DNA of 64,000 nucleotides from Laccaria trichodermophora (lineage: Eukaryota > Basidiomycota > Agaricomycetes > Agaricales > Hydnangiaceae): the NCBI GenBank assembly GCA_018417955.1, contig JACTVC010000009.1:992001-1056000 (forward strand), written 5' to 3'. Of this stretch, positions 1-12,300 are shown in pieces (the stretch's first letter is position 1; every line of letters begins with the position of its first letter). The position numbers and the translations under genes were made by a program. The notes below the pieces were generated by a model, which saw only the letters and a list, made by a program, of their open reading frames with translations, did no database searches and was not told the DNA's origin.

Positions 1-2
1 CT

Positions 3-158
3 CAGAAAGCACCTGAGCTGCGCAGGGATGCGTCTACCAGCACCACGGACCTTGGTGGGCTGTTGAACGGAAAGGACGAAGGCGCGGATGGTGTCAAGAA
101 GGTCCAGAAAGGCCAGATCAACGCCTTGGCCAAAATGTTGTCGGCACTTCGCCGCTGA
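3..158 (+). CDS. C-terminal end of an unidentified protein (5' end outside window)
   Basis: An open frame enters at the left edge and runs 51 codons to a TGA at 156-158. The piece is rich in Asp, Gly and Lys, and ends in a basic helix-like stretch (INALAKMLSALRR). No domain can be recognised from this tail, so no function is given. A frame on the opposite strand also covers this region, but this one has codon use more like its neighbours. The gene points toward the cyclin gene, so the two are convergent. It could be the last exon of a multi-exon gene lying to the left. Confidence 0.5.
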   Translation, partial: QKAPELRRDASTSTTDLGGLLNGKDEGADGVKKVQKGQINALAKMLSALRR

Positions 159-517
159 TGGGGTGTTGTGTAGTGGAAGGATGCTGGCCGGCTCCGCACG
201 CGGTACGGATCAGGCATTCCTGTGTCGCGTTGTATTAACGTAGTATATTCACGGTGCGCAGTCAATTTCGGATTACTCCCCAAAGCTTGTTACCAGCATT
301 TGGTTCACCGATTAATTGCTTCTTGTATCAGGACTGTAGCCAGCCTTCAGTACGCAGTAGCTCATCGTCATCATCAGAAACCATGTCCATTCCTTGCAAG
401 ATTCCTGTGCTCTAGCCATCCATAGTTGGTAAATGTATTTAATATTCTAACCTCCCCCCACCCCCTTCCTCCAAACGAGCCATTGTGCAATATAAAACTA
501 GACAAATGAATGGTATA
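159..517. other. Convergent 3' intergenic region
   Basis: This stretch lies between two convergent genes and should hold both 3' UTRs. It contains a C-rich run near 452-466. Short frames occur on both strands, but none has codon bias or a recognisable domain. I see no RNA gene. Confidence 0.5.
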
Positions 518-1553
518 TTATTTTCGCTCAGTTGCGATATTTGTGTAGTCCTGAGATTGTTGGAGTGCAGCAAATGCCATGTTTTGCTCTATGGTGGGAC
601 GCTGGGTGAGGTCTTGCATGACGGATGATTCGGTTGTTGAAGGACATGATCGATGGCTGGGAATTGGTGACGGCGGAGATGAATGACCACTGTCCATGTC
701 TAGATCACTGTCGGATGATGTGCTGGGTGACTCGGCACCGCTAATGATGAACATTCCCGTGCTGTGTGTCCGTACAAGGTTGACATAATAGTCCTGGAGT
801 ATTTCGCGAGTGCACTGGCAAGGGAGCAAGGATGACCATGAGGACCAGCTGAATGCTTAGCAAAGTAATTCCAAAGTGGGAAGTGGCGGGTTGTCTAAGT
901 AGGGTGCGGGGGGTAAAAGAAATCTGCTAACCATCAGTCGCCATTCTATCATTGAAAGAAACTCTCTTTCCAGAATGTTGAGCTCGGTGACAGATATCCC
1001 GCCCACCTTGGCGTATAGATGATTGGGACAGAACGTATCGCAAAGTCCTTTGCTTGAAACGGTGATAGATGCGATGGTAAATCGGTGACAGGTGAGAGAT
1101 GAGAGTGTGAAGAGGGGCATTCGAGTACAGATTTGATCGATGTAATATAAAATGATGAGCAGACATGATTTCTGGAAGACGATCAGCAAAAAAAAAACTA
1201 GATATTGCATGTCAAACTGAATGGCAAGAACCTCGACATTTGTAAACTTGACAATACGTTTCAAGTAATCCAGAACGCTAATGGAAGGAGCTGTCCTGGA
1301 ATGGAAGCGCGTGAGGCATTCCCTAAGGGGTTGAAGTGAAATACATATTTTTAAAGTTGGATGCAGGGACATACGGCGACAAGGGGATTCGATCATTGTG
1401 GGTCATTAGACGCTCCATCATATCAGCTATACAGGAGATGAGGAGACAAGGGACAAGAGAGTGGTTGGGATAATAAATACCTATAAGATGAACAAGCTGA
1501 TCTATGGGAGCCTCTTCAAAGATTGCAGGTAGCTCGACCCTGTTAGGTTCCAT
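518..1553 (-). CDS. PHO80-like cyclin (cyclin partner of a PHO85-type kinase)
   Basis: Exons (minus strand) 1553-1481, 1426-1375, 1322-1232, 1171-932, 814-518 give 250 residues. The cyclin core is clear: THNDRIPLSPECLTRFHSR, then APSISVLDYLKRIVKFTNVE, and later the GLCDTFCPNHLYAKVGGIS block and LNILEREFLSMIEWRLM. These are family signatures of PHO80-type cyclins, which bind a PHO85-like CDK and in yeasts link phosphate or nutrient status to transcription. A Ser/Asp/Pro-rich tail of about 75 residues follows. All four introns are 52-117 nt with GT-AG ends. The start is the first in-frame ATG before the core; an upstream coding exon cannot be excluded. It is divergent from the RPL12 gene, with 166 bp between start codons. 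Confidence 0.82.
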
Positions 1554-1719
1554 GAACCCATTGCACGATGTCGCCGAAGACCGTCGCACAAAATCAAGAT
1601 TGGCTTGTCAGTTTCAGCAAGTCGATGCTGCAGCATAACACCTATAGACACAGACAAATACTCTATACAGTTCCAATCGGAGCCCAAACTCTAATTATCT
1701 TCCATCCACCCATACTTCA

Positions 1720-2370
1720 ATGGCGCCCAAGCTCGTAAATATCTCGCTGTTCTCGCCGTTATATCCTTCTCACTCGTCACTATAGGATCCCAATGAGATC
1801 AAAATTATCTATCTTCGCGCGACGGGTGGTGAAGTCGGAGCCTCATCTGCTCTAGCTCCCAAAATTGGTCCTCTGGGTCTCGTACGTCTACCATCCGATC
1901 GCTCCTTTTGATGCTTTGCTTACATCAAGTCAAGTCACCGAAAAAAGTTGGAGAAGATATCGCCAAAGCTACCTCTGCGTGGAAAGGTCTACGCGTGACT
2001 GTGCAGCTCACAATCCAAAATCGACAAGCAGCCGTATCCGTCGTACCCTCTGCTTCATCGTTGGTTATTCGGGCACTCAAAGGTCTGCTTGACATTTGCC
2101 GATTGCTGTACCGTTTCTCAGAATTGCACAGAACCCCCACGTGACAGGAAGAAGGAGAAGAACATTAAGCACTCGGGAAATGTTACATTGGATGAAATCT
2201 TCGAGATAGCGCGAACGATGAAGACCAAATCACTAGCAAAGGAGCTCTCTGGCTGCGTGAAGGAGATTTTGGGAACTGCTCAAAGCATTGGCTGCACAGT
2301 GAATGGCCAGCCCCCACATGATGTTATTGAAGGGATCGATTCGGGTGAGGTTGAGGTCCCAGACGAGTAG
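1720..2370 (+). CDS. RPL12: 60S ribosomal protein L12 (uL11)
   Basis: Four exons, 1720-1734, 1786-1881, 1935-2082 and 2132-2370, join to 165 residues, the usual eukaryotic L12 length. Recognisable blocks are [57 protein letters not shown] and the C-terminal [17 protein letters not shown]. The protein belongs to the stalk base of the large subunit, binding 23S-like rRNA in the GTPase centre. The first exon encodes only five residues (MAPKL), typical of intron-rich fungal ribosomal protein genes. Introns are 51, 53 and 49 nt. It shares a divergent promoter with the cyclin gene. Confidence 0.95.
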
Positions 2371-2657
2371 ACACGCATGTTGAGTACATACTGTATCCAT
2401 CTATTTTTTTTCTTCTCGGACGCTCTGGTTGGTTTCGAGTGACCTTCATCAGATTTTCAAGTGAAAATTCATTCTGCTGCGCCATGATGTTAAGCATATC
2501 AAGAAATCGTGACAATTGTTGACTTTTGGGCCACGAGTGAATAACGTGCTGAGTACTCTTGAATCATCCCACATCAGCTTCTTGAAGTAAAGAATGAACC
2601 TTGGTTTCAAGCGCCCTTTGCCGTGAGCACTACCAGCACAACTTGACAGTGAGAAAG

Positions 2658-3568
2658 ATGCTTGGTACTTCCATGCCATCTCAACTTGCATGGCGATCCT
2701 TGACCACTGTCCGCAATCCATTAATACGCCCTCTTTCTCAACATCCGAGGCTGATGACCGGACGTAGGATGTGGAATGCCTCCCACCCTCGTTTTCGACC
2801 CTGCCATCGTCGCGTTCTTGCTCGTTTCCTTGGAGTTTCCATCGCCGCTACTTTGGGTACGTTACCCTTCTCCTTCTCGATGAACGTTTGTTGACCCAGC
2901 TTTGATAGCTTACAATTGGTATCAATCATCATACATCAAGCAAGCAGTCGACGCAGCACACACAGCAAAGACGCACTTGGATCAAACTCTTAGAAGTCTT
3001 CCTGACCACCAAACAAAAGCAGTAGAAACTTTTTCGTCGTTGCTTCAAGAAGCAAAGACTTCCATTGCTGTTCTCCCCAATGCCGACGTCGTCGTCGACA
3101 GAGTATTCAGCTTAGTAAAGGATGTAGTCGACTCCCATGCCGAAGAAGCAAATATTATTGCGGCTCAAGCATCTCAAGAAATTCAGGATATCGTGAACGC
3201 GGCGACAAGGGATCCGTCGCTGTGGCGTTGAAAATTCTGGGAGTGCTGAAACGTTGCGCGGGACAATTGCTGGCCCTTAAAGCTCAATCACGATCTGCAG
3301 AGAACTTACCGAAATTAGACGCAAAAAAAGATGACATAGTGATCCCAACAAGGCAACATCAAAAGGTCGAGGAGGAATGGCAAAAGGTACGTTGAACCCT
3401 TGGGGGGCTGATCATTCCATCTTCGATGCTCACGGTTAATTCAAGGTGCAAAACATCACAGGGAACCTTCCTTCCGGCTCCAAGGACAGCACGAGTTCAG
3501 ACAATACTCCTTCGCCCTCTGTGAAAACGGGAACTCAAGACGATGATTCCCCATCCCAGCCATCCTAG
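2658..3568 (+). CDS. Unknown protein with N-terminal basic leader and one membrane segment
   Basis: Exon 1 (2658-2856) encodes a basic, Arg/Ser-rich leader. It runs through a 43-nt intron into a hydrophobic segment (GVSIAATLALIAYNWY), as in mitochondrial inner-membrane proteins. Exon 2 starts at 2900 and has amphipathic helices (repeated AHTAK, LLQEAK, VVDRVF patterns). A further exon (3446-3568) ends in a Ser/Asp-rich tail and TAG. The frame from 2902 and the clearly coding frame from 3210 differ, so an extra intron is needed. The best candidates are 3115-3209 or 3124-3209, both ending ACAAG and both restoring a whole-codon CDS. A one-base sequence error is the alternative. No family is recognised; mitochondrial location is inference. 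Confidence 0.55.
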
Positions 3569-3953
3569 CTATCACGGTTTCCGGCAACGTGCCCTTCTCA
3601 GAATTTTCTGAAATCTTGCTGAAAGAAGAAGAAAAGTGACCCTCACATTAGAGACCCAGAATACCCTTGAAGAATACTGAGTGAAAGTGGCTACAACTCC
3701 CCATCCTTAGTAGAATTAATGATGATTCAAGTTTTAAGGCCATGTAGCTCGACACAATGACGAAGGTGCCAGATTGACGTACCAGATAGGGTTGTAAACC
3801 AGCTTCTTGACTCAAGTTGCACATACCACAGGAGGCTGGTTCCCTTTACCTGAATTCACCTGTTCTGTTTAGTGTTCAAAATGGAATAACTTTTGTTGCA
3901 TGCTTTCCCTTTCATTGTGTCGAAATTGTTGTCAACGACTAGACCTAAATGAA
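3569..3953. other. Convergent 3' intergenic region
   Basis: 385 bp between convergent gene ends, with no credible frame or RNA gene. It should hold the two 3' UTRs. Confidence 0.5.
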
Positions 3954-6251
3954 CTACTTTATCCAGACCCTTCCACAGAGACCCAAAGTTCCTCCTCGGC
4001 GTGAGATCTCCTCCAAAACATCCAACTCGATGTCAGCTCCCATCGCGCCTCGGACCTCGACGGCGACCCCTCTAGGTTTACTTTCATCAAATGCGACAGT
4101 AATTTCCACGAGCCCAGACATTGGAGGTCGTTCTGGAAATGTCATGGTGATCTTTGGGCGACGCATAGGATCCAGGTCACTTTCCCCAAAAATGGGATCG
4201 ACTGAGGAACCGGTCAGAGATACATTGACGGGTATCCGATGGGTCGGATATGTCCCTAGTTCTGTTAACATTAGTTGGTAGATTCCTTCAACCGCACGCA
4301 CCGGTCAAAATAGCTTGCAACTCCTCTTCTTTAACTTCGCTCATCATTGCCCCATCTCCTAGACCCGACTCTAGTTTGTCAAAGCTCCAATCGCAACCTG
4401 ATAGAACCCCGTTTAACCAGCACTGCTCACGGACGACCTGGGGAAAGATTCGAAAGGAACTATGAGGCCTTGAAAAAAGTTACACACTTCCAATATTCCC
4501 CAAACCTCCCTCATGTTCTGAACAGGAACTTGCTGGAGCAGAAACCCCGGTTCTTCGGGAGCAGTCAGTCTAACGTGAAGCGGTGGATGCAGACCTGTCG
4601 GTGACGTCTGTATCGGTTTGAGAACGTTTCTAGATATTGAGCAGCAAACAACGACTGACATAAACGGACGTGTAAGTCTCTGAAGACTCGGGCGTTCCAG
4701 GATTCAGCTTCAACTTCCTCAGCAAGGTAATGAAATCTTGTAACAAACGTACCAGGAGATCGACCCAACTTCCAGTCCTGAAAGACAGCATGTGACTATT
4801 GCCCTCCATGCCGCTCAGAGGGTTAACAATAAGCTCGATCTCTCTCATCCTTGATTGGCTCATAACAATGCCAGGGCACTTTCCCCCTTGTGTAAAATCT
4901 AGCATCCATACATGAAGCTGTAAAACCTCATCCGCCGGGCGCGGGAATGCGTGTTCTGCGGTGGGCCTGTTCGAACCGAGGTGAAATGTAGGTCTTTCCG
5001 TCAAACCTGGTATTGGCATAGATCCTTGCGGTATGTGCCCCTCAGGAAAAGTCTTGATAAGGAGGGTTGCAATTGTAGCCCCCTGGGTCTTGTCAGCCAA
5101 ATTCGAGCGAAGGTGAGGGAGGGATATGTCAAGATAGGAAGCATGGTCGTCAACGACCTTTGAAGGTGCTTCACGAAGAAGTGACAGATACGCCTGTGGA
5201 GAGAGATAGGTCAAAAACGAAATTGAAGGAGAAATGGTGTATGGCAGAGGTAGCGAATGTGATCGAAGGAGGAAAATGTCAAGTGGTGCTTGAGCAACGG
5301 AGAGAGATCTAAGAGACGATCACCATGATTGAATATCGCATTGTAAAAAGTCGAAAGGACATACGATGCGACCGAATTTGCTTCACTTCTAGCAAACTCC
5401 TCCAAGACATGACCAAGTTCATGCATGTCAACGAACCACTTGATACCCCCGGTTTGCGCCAAAGTGTCGAGCACTACCAGATATTTTAGCTGTTCAAGCA
5501 CATTCTTACCGAGTCTCGCGGCTTCTACAGGACTTCGGACATTTTCATCTCGCTGCACCTCGATGCAAAAGTTCTGGATGCTCTCAGCCAAACATGTATC
5601 CAAAGAAACGGAACGAGGGTCGTTGTGCGAGGATCCGTTGCTCGCAATGGCATACGAGGTTTTGACATTGAGGACCTTGATGATTGGTTTGAGGGAGTTC
5701 TCGCGGTCGAAAGCAAAATCAATATCGACTACAACGACCTTGCCGCCGAGAACGATTGCGATCACGTCTCCTTCGCGACTATCATCCTTGAAAGTCTCCA
5801 TTCCCACAGAGGCACCCCAGCATTCAAGCCTAGAGATGCACCATTCGGGCACGAGGGCGGGGTCTAGCGGAATGCTTTCGCCATATGTGACTCCAGAACG
5901 CTCGCGGAGAGCAGCAATAAACTGCTGACCACTTTTGTCAGACTACCTGCCGTTGTGTGAGTTGAACAGTGAAAATCGGGCAAGAAATGAGCTTCTGACA
6001 AGATGAAGTGTGTGGGCGATTGAAGCATTTTGGCGTAGCAAAGAAACGAGTTTTGGGTTGGACCACGGTATCGACGAGTAAGCGTGAAGCGCTGTTGAAA
6101 GGCTGGTCGTTGCCGTGATTAAATCTCCAACAAGTACGGAGGATTCAGAGGCCGCATTCTCAAAGGGATGAACGACACCTGTTGGAAGGATATTGTCATT
6201 TTGGTATCTCTTGAACGAGGACAGGAGAGTTTCGGGAAGTGGTGGTTGCAT
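3954..6251 (-). CDS. MED1: Probable Mediator complex subunit 1 (fungal Med1 family)
   Basis: Six exons, 6251-6000, 5942-5365, 5308-4666, 4607-4488, 4437-4302 and 4261-3954, give 678 residues in one frame. The central region (about residues 100-300) reads like the Med1 domain. A strand pair GDVIAIVLGGKVVVVDIDF is followed by a block on the relation of two arguments (VKTSYA), then helical LGKNVLEQLKYLVVLDTLA and ID/MHELGHVLEEFA. Med1 is a Mediator middle-module subunit that helps RNA polymerase II respond to activators. The C-terminal third is beta-rich and ends WIK. Introns are 40-58 nt; the 40-nt one (4262-4301) is unusually short but has a CTAAT branch site. The family call rests on pattern memory, so it is moderate; a fungal-specific protein of unknown role is the alternative. 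Confidence 0.6.
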
Positions 6252-6328
6252 ATTATGTTACAATTGAAGGTAAGGCTACAAAGTTTGGGACAGCAGCTAC
6301 ACAATCTACAACTCTTGCAAAAGAACAT

Positions 6329-8946
6329 CTAAAACACCCCCTTTGCTCCATGATCCACCTGAAAGAAACCCGCATTGCCCAAAGCCTCACGCGTGATACG
6401 CGAAGGCGGAGGCTGCAACCCCCCTGGGCTCGGCTCAGCCGACGCCAGAGGCAAAAGTACAGGCTGTAGAGGCATTGAATATCGAATATCAAGTTCTTCC
6501 AGTACAACTTTCAGGTAACGCATAAACGCGGTTCGCCGAGTCCACCGACCACCCCAGTCTTGCCAGTTGGGCCGATCTGAACAAGCCTCGTAAGAACATC
6601 ACAGCGTTGCAACGTCGAAAACATACGCTCCATCGCCACAATGAGATGAATGGCATTTTGATACTCCATTTTGTCAATATTTAGTCCAAAACCAGACCAT
6701 TCCCGGTTATTTTCATTGACATACGTGTTAATTTTGCTTCGAAGCTGGTCGATGGCTTCCATGGGGGTGTTATACGAGACCATTAGGTTGGTTGATTCCC
6801 ACCTTGAAAAAAAAGTGAGCAGTGAAGACTATATCGGACTTTGAGTAACACACATTGATTTGCTCCGACGCAAGTTATGGACAAGTTTTGCACTCGCGAG
6901 CAAGGCATTAGGAGCGATGATTTCTTGTCCGTCGACTCGTCGGAAAGTCGTTGAAAAGAGACCAAATTCACGCACAAACAAAACCTGTGGAAACCTCAGC
7001 ACTGTTGATCAGCGAAATCGTAGTTGAACGGACTTGATCATCGATCATGACTAGATCACCAACGTCGAAGACGTGTGTCGAAAAAATGAAAATCAACTGC
7101 AAGTAGCTTAGCGGCAAAGCCAGGAAGAATGCTAGGGGACTTACGGATTCAAAAAGAGTTTGGGCAGAGTGTCCAAACACGAAGGAGAAGCCAAGGACAA
7201 TAGTGGCCAGGGGGACAAGTGATGCAATGGTGTTGGTTCGGTCGAAGATCAACAAGCAAATGAAGATTATGACGATAACTGCGACGCAGAGGAGGACAGC
7301 ATCCAGCTTCGCTACGATTGAGCCAACGTCCTAGGCGCAAGCCCGGTAAAGATTCAACATCCTGTACCAGAGGTTGACGAACCTTGAGACCAGCGACAAG
7401 CGCTTTCCTCTCTCGGTAAATTCTTTGGACAGCTTCGCGCATCTCCCCCTTTGAGATGTCACCGTTACCATCTTTATCGAACACAGCAAACGCGTCGTGC
7501 TAAGAATTTTGATCAGGCATCACAAAACTCGTGTTTTCACGAGTTTGAGACTTACGGCCTCAGCAGCGGTTCGGAAATATGGGTAGAAGTCTATGAAATC
7601 ACATTCAATCGAGTCCCTCTTTAAGGCTGTAAACGTACCTGCCACGACGAGATGAGACCGAGGAGGGTTAACGCTGCTTAGAGCACAGAACAATCTCCTC
7701 GCTAGTCGCCGTGCCGAATGCAACCCTCCACCGCCAACATCTTTATTGAATTTCGAATTTTTCAAAGCAACTTGACCGATGGCCCCGCCAACCTTGTCAT
7801 AATTAGTTGGAGTCAACACAGAGGGAATGAAAAGATCTCACTTGGTCAACAATAACTCCCGCCATGGCTCGCTTCCTTTTTCGTTTCTTGTTTTGAGTTT
7901 GCCATTTTTCAAATGAATCGTTCTGTAAAGAATTGCTTGACTGTTCACCGGGTGCCAGTGATCCTTCAGTGGAAACTTGGGGAGGACGATTTGATTCAGG
8001 GAAGGGATCAAACGTTCCGGAGCGACTCGGAGTAATTTTATGATCCCGTTTGACATGTGGAGACTTTTTCATGGAATCGGGACGCGCGTTCGAAAGACGA
8101 TCCAGCGCCTTTAAACCAAGACGATTCTCCGCGAGACGCTCAGCAAGTGCCTTTTCATGAAAGTTGATTGCTACGAAGTGTAGAAATAGTTTTTCGACCA
8201 GAAGGACAATTCCAGCAGCAAAAAGTGACTGGTCGCGATGTTGTCAAATTCAAACGATAATAAAAAGAAAGGCCGTACCTGCATTAGGCGATTTATAGTC
8301 GTCCAATAGGCGCCGGGAGGTTGATATACAGCGCGAATTACAGACAATGAAATCCAAGCCCATGATATGTCTAAAGCAAGTTTCAACCAAGCTTTGACAG
8401 CCATTATAAGCTAGGGGTAGCATGATAAATACACGGTGGGAGTAAAAGAATGCCAAAGACCTCAAGTTGTATCTTCAGTCTTTCGACTTGGCGCCCAAGG
8501 AGTGTCATAAGGATCAGGACCATATGGGTGATTGAATCGACAAGTAAATAAGTGCCGCAACTGGCGGCCCAGATTATGGTGAACCAAAGCGACCACACAT
8601 GGACCTGAACCTTGGCAGGATTTTCTCGAAAACGGAGATTGACAACAAGGAGCGGGGTGACTAGGATGGCGACGCCGACTACACAGATGAGAACCACCCT
8701 CACTGGTCTGGAAAGCTTCATAAAGGCGAGCCACAAACGTCTTCCTCTTTTTGCTGCTACTTGATCGCCAATATTAGATTTTTCTTCGTCGTCTTCAGAC
8801 CAATTAAAGTCGTTCAACGACTCCGCGGCAGTGGTGTCGGTATCCGAGTCATCCGGAGTATCCTCCCGAGTGATATTCAGCAAGTCTGGCTGTTTGTGAG
8901 CATCGTGTTGCTCTTCTGACACAGGAGGTTCGGAAACGGGGCTCAT
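6329..8946 (-). CDS. EF-hand mechanosensitive ion channel, MscS family
   Basis: Eleven exons (8946-8461, 8410-8279, 8228-7842, 7792-7639, 7590-7556, 7499-7383, 7330-7145, 7096-7034, 6984-6854, 6802-6627, 6576-6329) give 704 residues. An acidic N-terminus is followed by several membrane helices. An EF-hand at about residues 403-420 has a full calcium loop (DKDGNGDISKGE). The MscS pore region comes next (LVPLATIVLGFSFVFG), then FDVGDLVMIDDQ of the beta domain. The C-terminal domain carries the fungal motif RPNWQDWGGRW. This is the architecture of the fission-yeast Msy1/Msy2 channels, which sit in ER or nuclear-proximal membranes and limit calcium rise on hypo-osmotic shock. All introns are 48-56 nt. 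Identity is well supported; the exact membrane is inferred from the family. Confidence 0.88.
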
Positions 8947-9319
8947 TTGCTGGTAGAAAAAGTTTGTCCATCTCGATTTTATACCGGATAAAAAATGACA
9001 TCATAGCTAATTCACTCCGCCAAGCGCCCTTGTTCGAACCCTACGCCTAAACAGGCACTTTAGGCTTCGGGTGGCGCAAGCTGCTGTTTATTGCTCCACG
9101 CAAACTTACAATTTATGGGAAAGCTGCCAAGGCTCGCCGCACTACGACATTAGAATGATTGAAAGGTGTTCCTGGATATTTTATGGCTGTTTCAATACTA
9201 CGCAAACAAGGGCGGACAAAGTAAATTCTGACAAGAGTCTACAGTTATGCGGTTATGTAGCTGTAACCACAGTGACTCGTTCATTGGGACGTTATACATA
9301 AGTAGCATACAACAGAAAC
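8947..9319. other. Intergenic region, promoter of the MscS gene
   Basis: The sequence lies between the MscS start codon and the end of the next minus-strand gene, so it should contain the MscS promoter and a 3' UTR. A tRNA box-B-like GTTCGAACCC occurs near 9032, but no cloverleaf can be built around it. Confidence 0.45.
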
Positions 9320-12300
9320 TCATGTAGGAGGCCAGCTATTGTGAACAACCTCGCTACCCCACTGCTCCCAGATCCGATTCTGTAAATCCCCAAGAAAAAT
9401 GTAGAAGTTTCCCGCCGCATCTGCAGAACATTTCTTCCATCCTTCTCCACATGTAATATCAAACCTTGAGAACCAGGAAGCTTTCGAAGATGATGGTATA
9501 GAATAGAGTATATGGGGTTTAGACGTATAAAGATGAAGATCCGGATAAAATGGGTCATAATAGGTGGTCAGGAAAAGGTTTTTGGCATGCATGATCGATA
9601 ACCTGAATAACGTTCAACAATTGTGGCGGCATGGTCAGTTGTAAAGTAGACATTACGCACCGATACATGAACAGAAGGAATATAATTTGCAACAGGAGAA
9701 TGCATAAAAATCTACATGGGCTGCTGTGGATCCTGACCACCATGTTGTTAATGGGAGCCTGAGGAGTAGAAGTCCATTTAGAACAGGTGGATGGATGTAA
9801 AATTCAAACAGACCATAAGTTGCTGGTTTGTCAGCGACCCCATCAAACTAACGTTGACAGCTCCAAGTCGCTGCGAGATATGTTTTCTCCGTTGACGGGC
9901 TAGTTTGGAAACTGTCTCAAGTTCTTGAACCCGCAAATGATGCGGAGGATCATCGTCAACGCTGTCATTGCACCACAATGGTATCAGGTTGCAAAAAAAA
10001 AAGTAGCTGAAGTAAACTCACTGGCTGAGCTCATCAATCCCTTGGACAATATCGCCAAGGCCCCGGCGGACACGAGATAGCAGTTCGTCACGATTCATGG
10101 GATGATTGTTCTGTGTAGTGAAAGTCTCGTCTTCACCCTCATCCACTTCACGGTCAATCGCATCTGGAACCCGCACCGAGTTTGCTGGATCGGGTTTGGC
10201 ATCGACTATGTCAATTTGCTCCCTCCCAAAAGCATCCAAGACACGTATACTCGGCGATTTGCGGGGATTATGGGGACTACATGCAGGTGAGATTGGTGTC
10301 AGGAGCTCTGGGGTAGATGGCCTGGCTCCTCGTGTATCACTTCCAGCAGAGTTGGCCGCAATATTACTTTCTGAGGAGTTCATGACATCGTGCGTGGAGT
10401 CATCCTCTGCAGTAAAATCATCTGATTTGGAGGCTTGTGGGTCAAAACGGACCTTCAAAATGCTCTTCCTAGTAGCTGGCGTCGCAACCCACGCCCCAGG
10501 AGCTGCTGGTGTTTGGAAAGCCAGTGATGCCTTTGAGATTGACGCCACAGGAGTTGCGAGACCTCCGTTTGTTTCGACTGGCACTGGAGAATCTGCAATG
10601 GAGGGACTGTCAAACCGAGGTGCTTGTATAGGAGTAGCGAACGTATTCCAACTTCCTGGAGGCTTCGGAGTTTTCATGGCTGTCCAATTGATATTATTTA
10701 CATCGGATATGTGAGTTGATTCTTCAGCACCTTGCCCGTTTCCCTGGAGATAATCGGAAGCAAGATTAGTGTCTCGGACTGGTGCTGGTGTAGTTGCCCA
10801 GCCTCCTGGAGCTCTGGGTGTTTCTGCCAGTCCCGAAGCGGTCCCACCATTTAGTAGGGTGTGTGTAGGCGGTAGAGGCTCAGAGTCTTCTTCGTCAGTC
10901 GAAGGAGGATCGGGCAGGTCAGGCAAATCCTTGGGCGGAGTTGTGTGTAAGATTGGTTTGCGAAATAATTCGCGTGGTGGGGTTGACGAGAAGGAAGGAC
11001 TGGGAATCCTGAGAGGTTCCTCTGGCGCTGAGGGGTATTCTTGAAGTATGGTGTCACTTATGTGAGACGCAAGGGCATTTTGGAGGCGTAGTTCGTCACT
11101 GAGAGGAGTTCGTGAAGGAGGTGCACTAGGTTGTGATGGAGTTGACTCCAAGGGGGGTGGGGGAACGGTCAGCAGGGTGGGAGTTCGTTCTTGAGACGGA
11201 TCATCGGTAGCGTCAGTGCCTTGACAGGGCAAGAAGATCAACCATGTCTTCAGGACAGAAATCAGTTAAAACTTACAAGAGCCATCCTTATCTTGGCCAG
11301 TTTTGCCGTTCTCGGAATGGGTATCTGCGACTTCAATCGATGGGAGTGATTGGTGCTTAAAAAGATGGTTTGCATCTAGTGTAAAGTCATGGTCCTGGAG
11401 AGCCGATCGAGGAGCATTGGTCTTCCTCGGAGAACGTACGGGGATGTGACTTTCTTTCGAAGAAACCTTCTTCACGGGCGCTGGAGAGGTAGTCGGTGTA
11501 TGTGGCCGCAGGTGCGATCTCTGCGGCGATTCCTGGTCCCGGTCAAGGGGCGGCAAAAATGTACGATTTCGCACTAAACCATACGCAAGATTGGCGGAGC
11601 CATGACCGTGACCATTATCTTTTGTGACCGGGAGCAATGAAGATTTTGTGGTGCGGTGAGGGGATTTAGTATTTTGGTAGGAACCAAACGGCGATTCTCT
11701 TCCCGAGAGGATTGACGGGGGTGAAGGCAATGATAAGCGTTTGGATCGGCCCATCTGTTGAGGTGAGAGGGTGTTATGTTGCTGGTGGACTCCATTCGCA
11801 AAACTCATTGGGATATTATGACTTTCTGTGTGGAGTCGCCCCTTGGCAGGAGGGTGGGGGTGGGGAGAATGCCCCGAAGAGGACGTCGGTGACAAAGATC
11901 CGTGTTTCGTCGGGGGATGGTCGTGCCACTTTGGGCGAGGAGAGTTCCAGTTTCTCTCCCGCTCGTGGACGGTTTCCGGGTCTTCGTCTTGACTCGTCCA
12001 CGATCCAGATGGTGAAGCGCCACGAGAAGAGTTGAACGAATGATGTCTGCGAAGTCCTGATCGATTCTCGGGCGACAGAAGGGATGTCTCTGACTCTTGT
12101 CGAGTAAGTGGGCTAAAACTTTGAGTACGAACCCGTGAGTGTTGGGTAGGGGAGTGCAAGCTGAGGCTAGACTTTGGACGAGTCAATGTGGGGTGCCGCT
12201 TATTCCATTCTCTTTCTCTTTCGACGTTTCGCTCTCTCTCTAACTCCCTTATCCGCTCGCGATCTGTGGTAAAGTGTTGATTGGCACTGTTATAAAGTAA

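Noticed and set aside
9025..9060. GTTCGAACCC resembling a tRNA B box
   Set aside because: No acceptor stem, anticodon arm or A box at the right distance on either strand.
10106..10714. 202-codon plus-strand frame opposite the large Ser/Pro-rich gene
   Set aside because: The minus strand here is a spliced gene with consistent phases on both sides. The plus frame is its mirror and has no domain.
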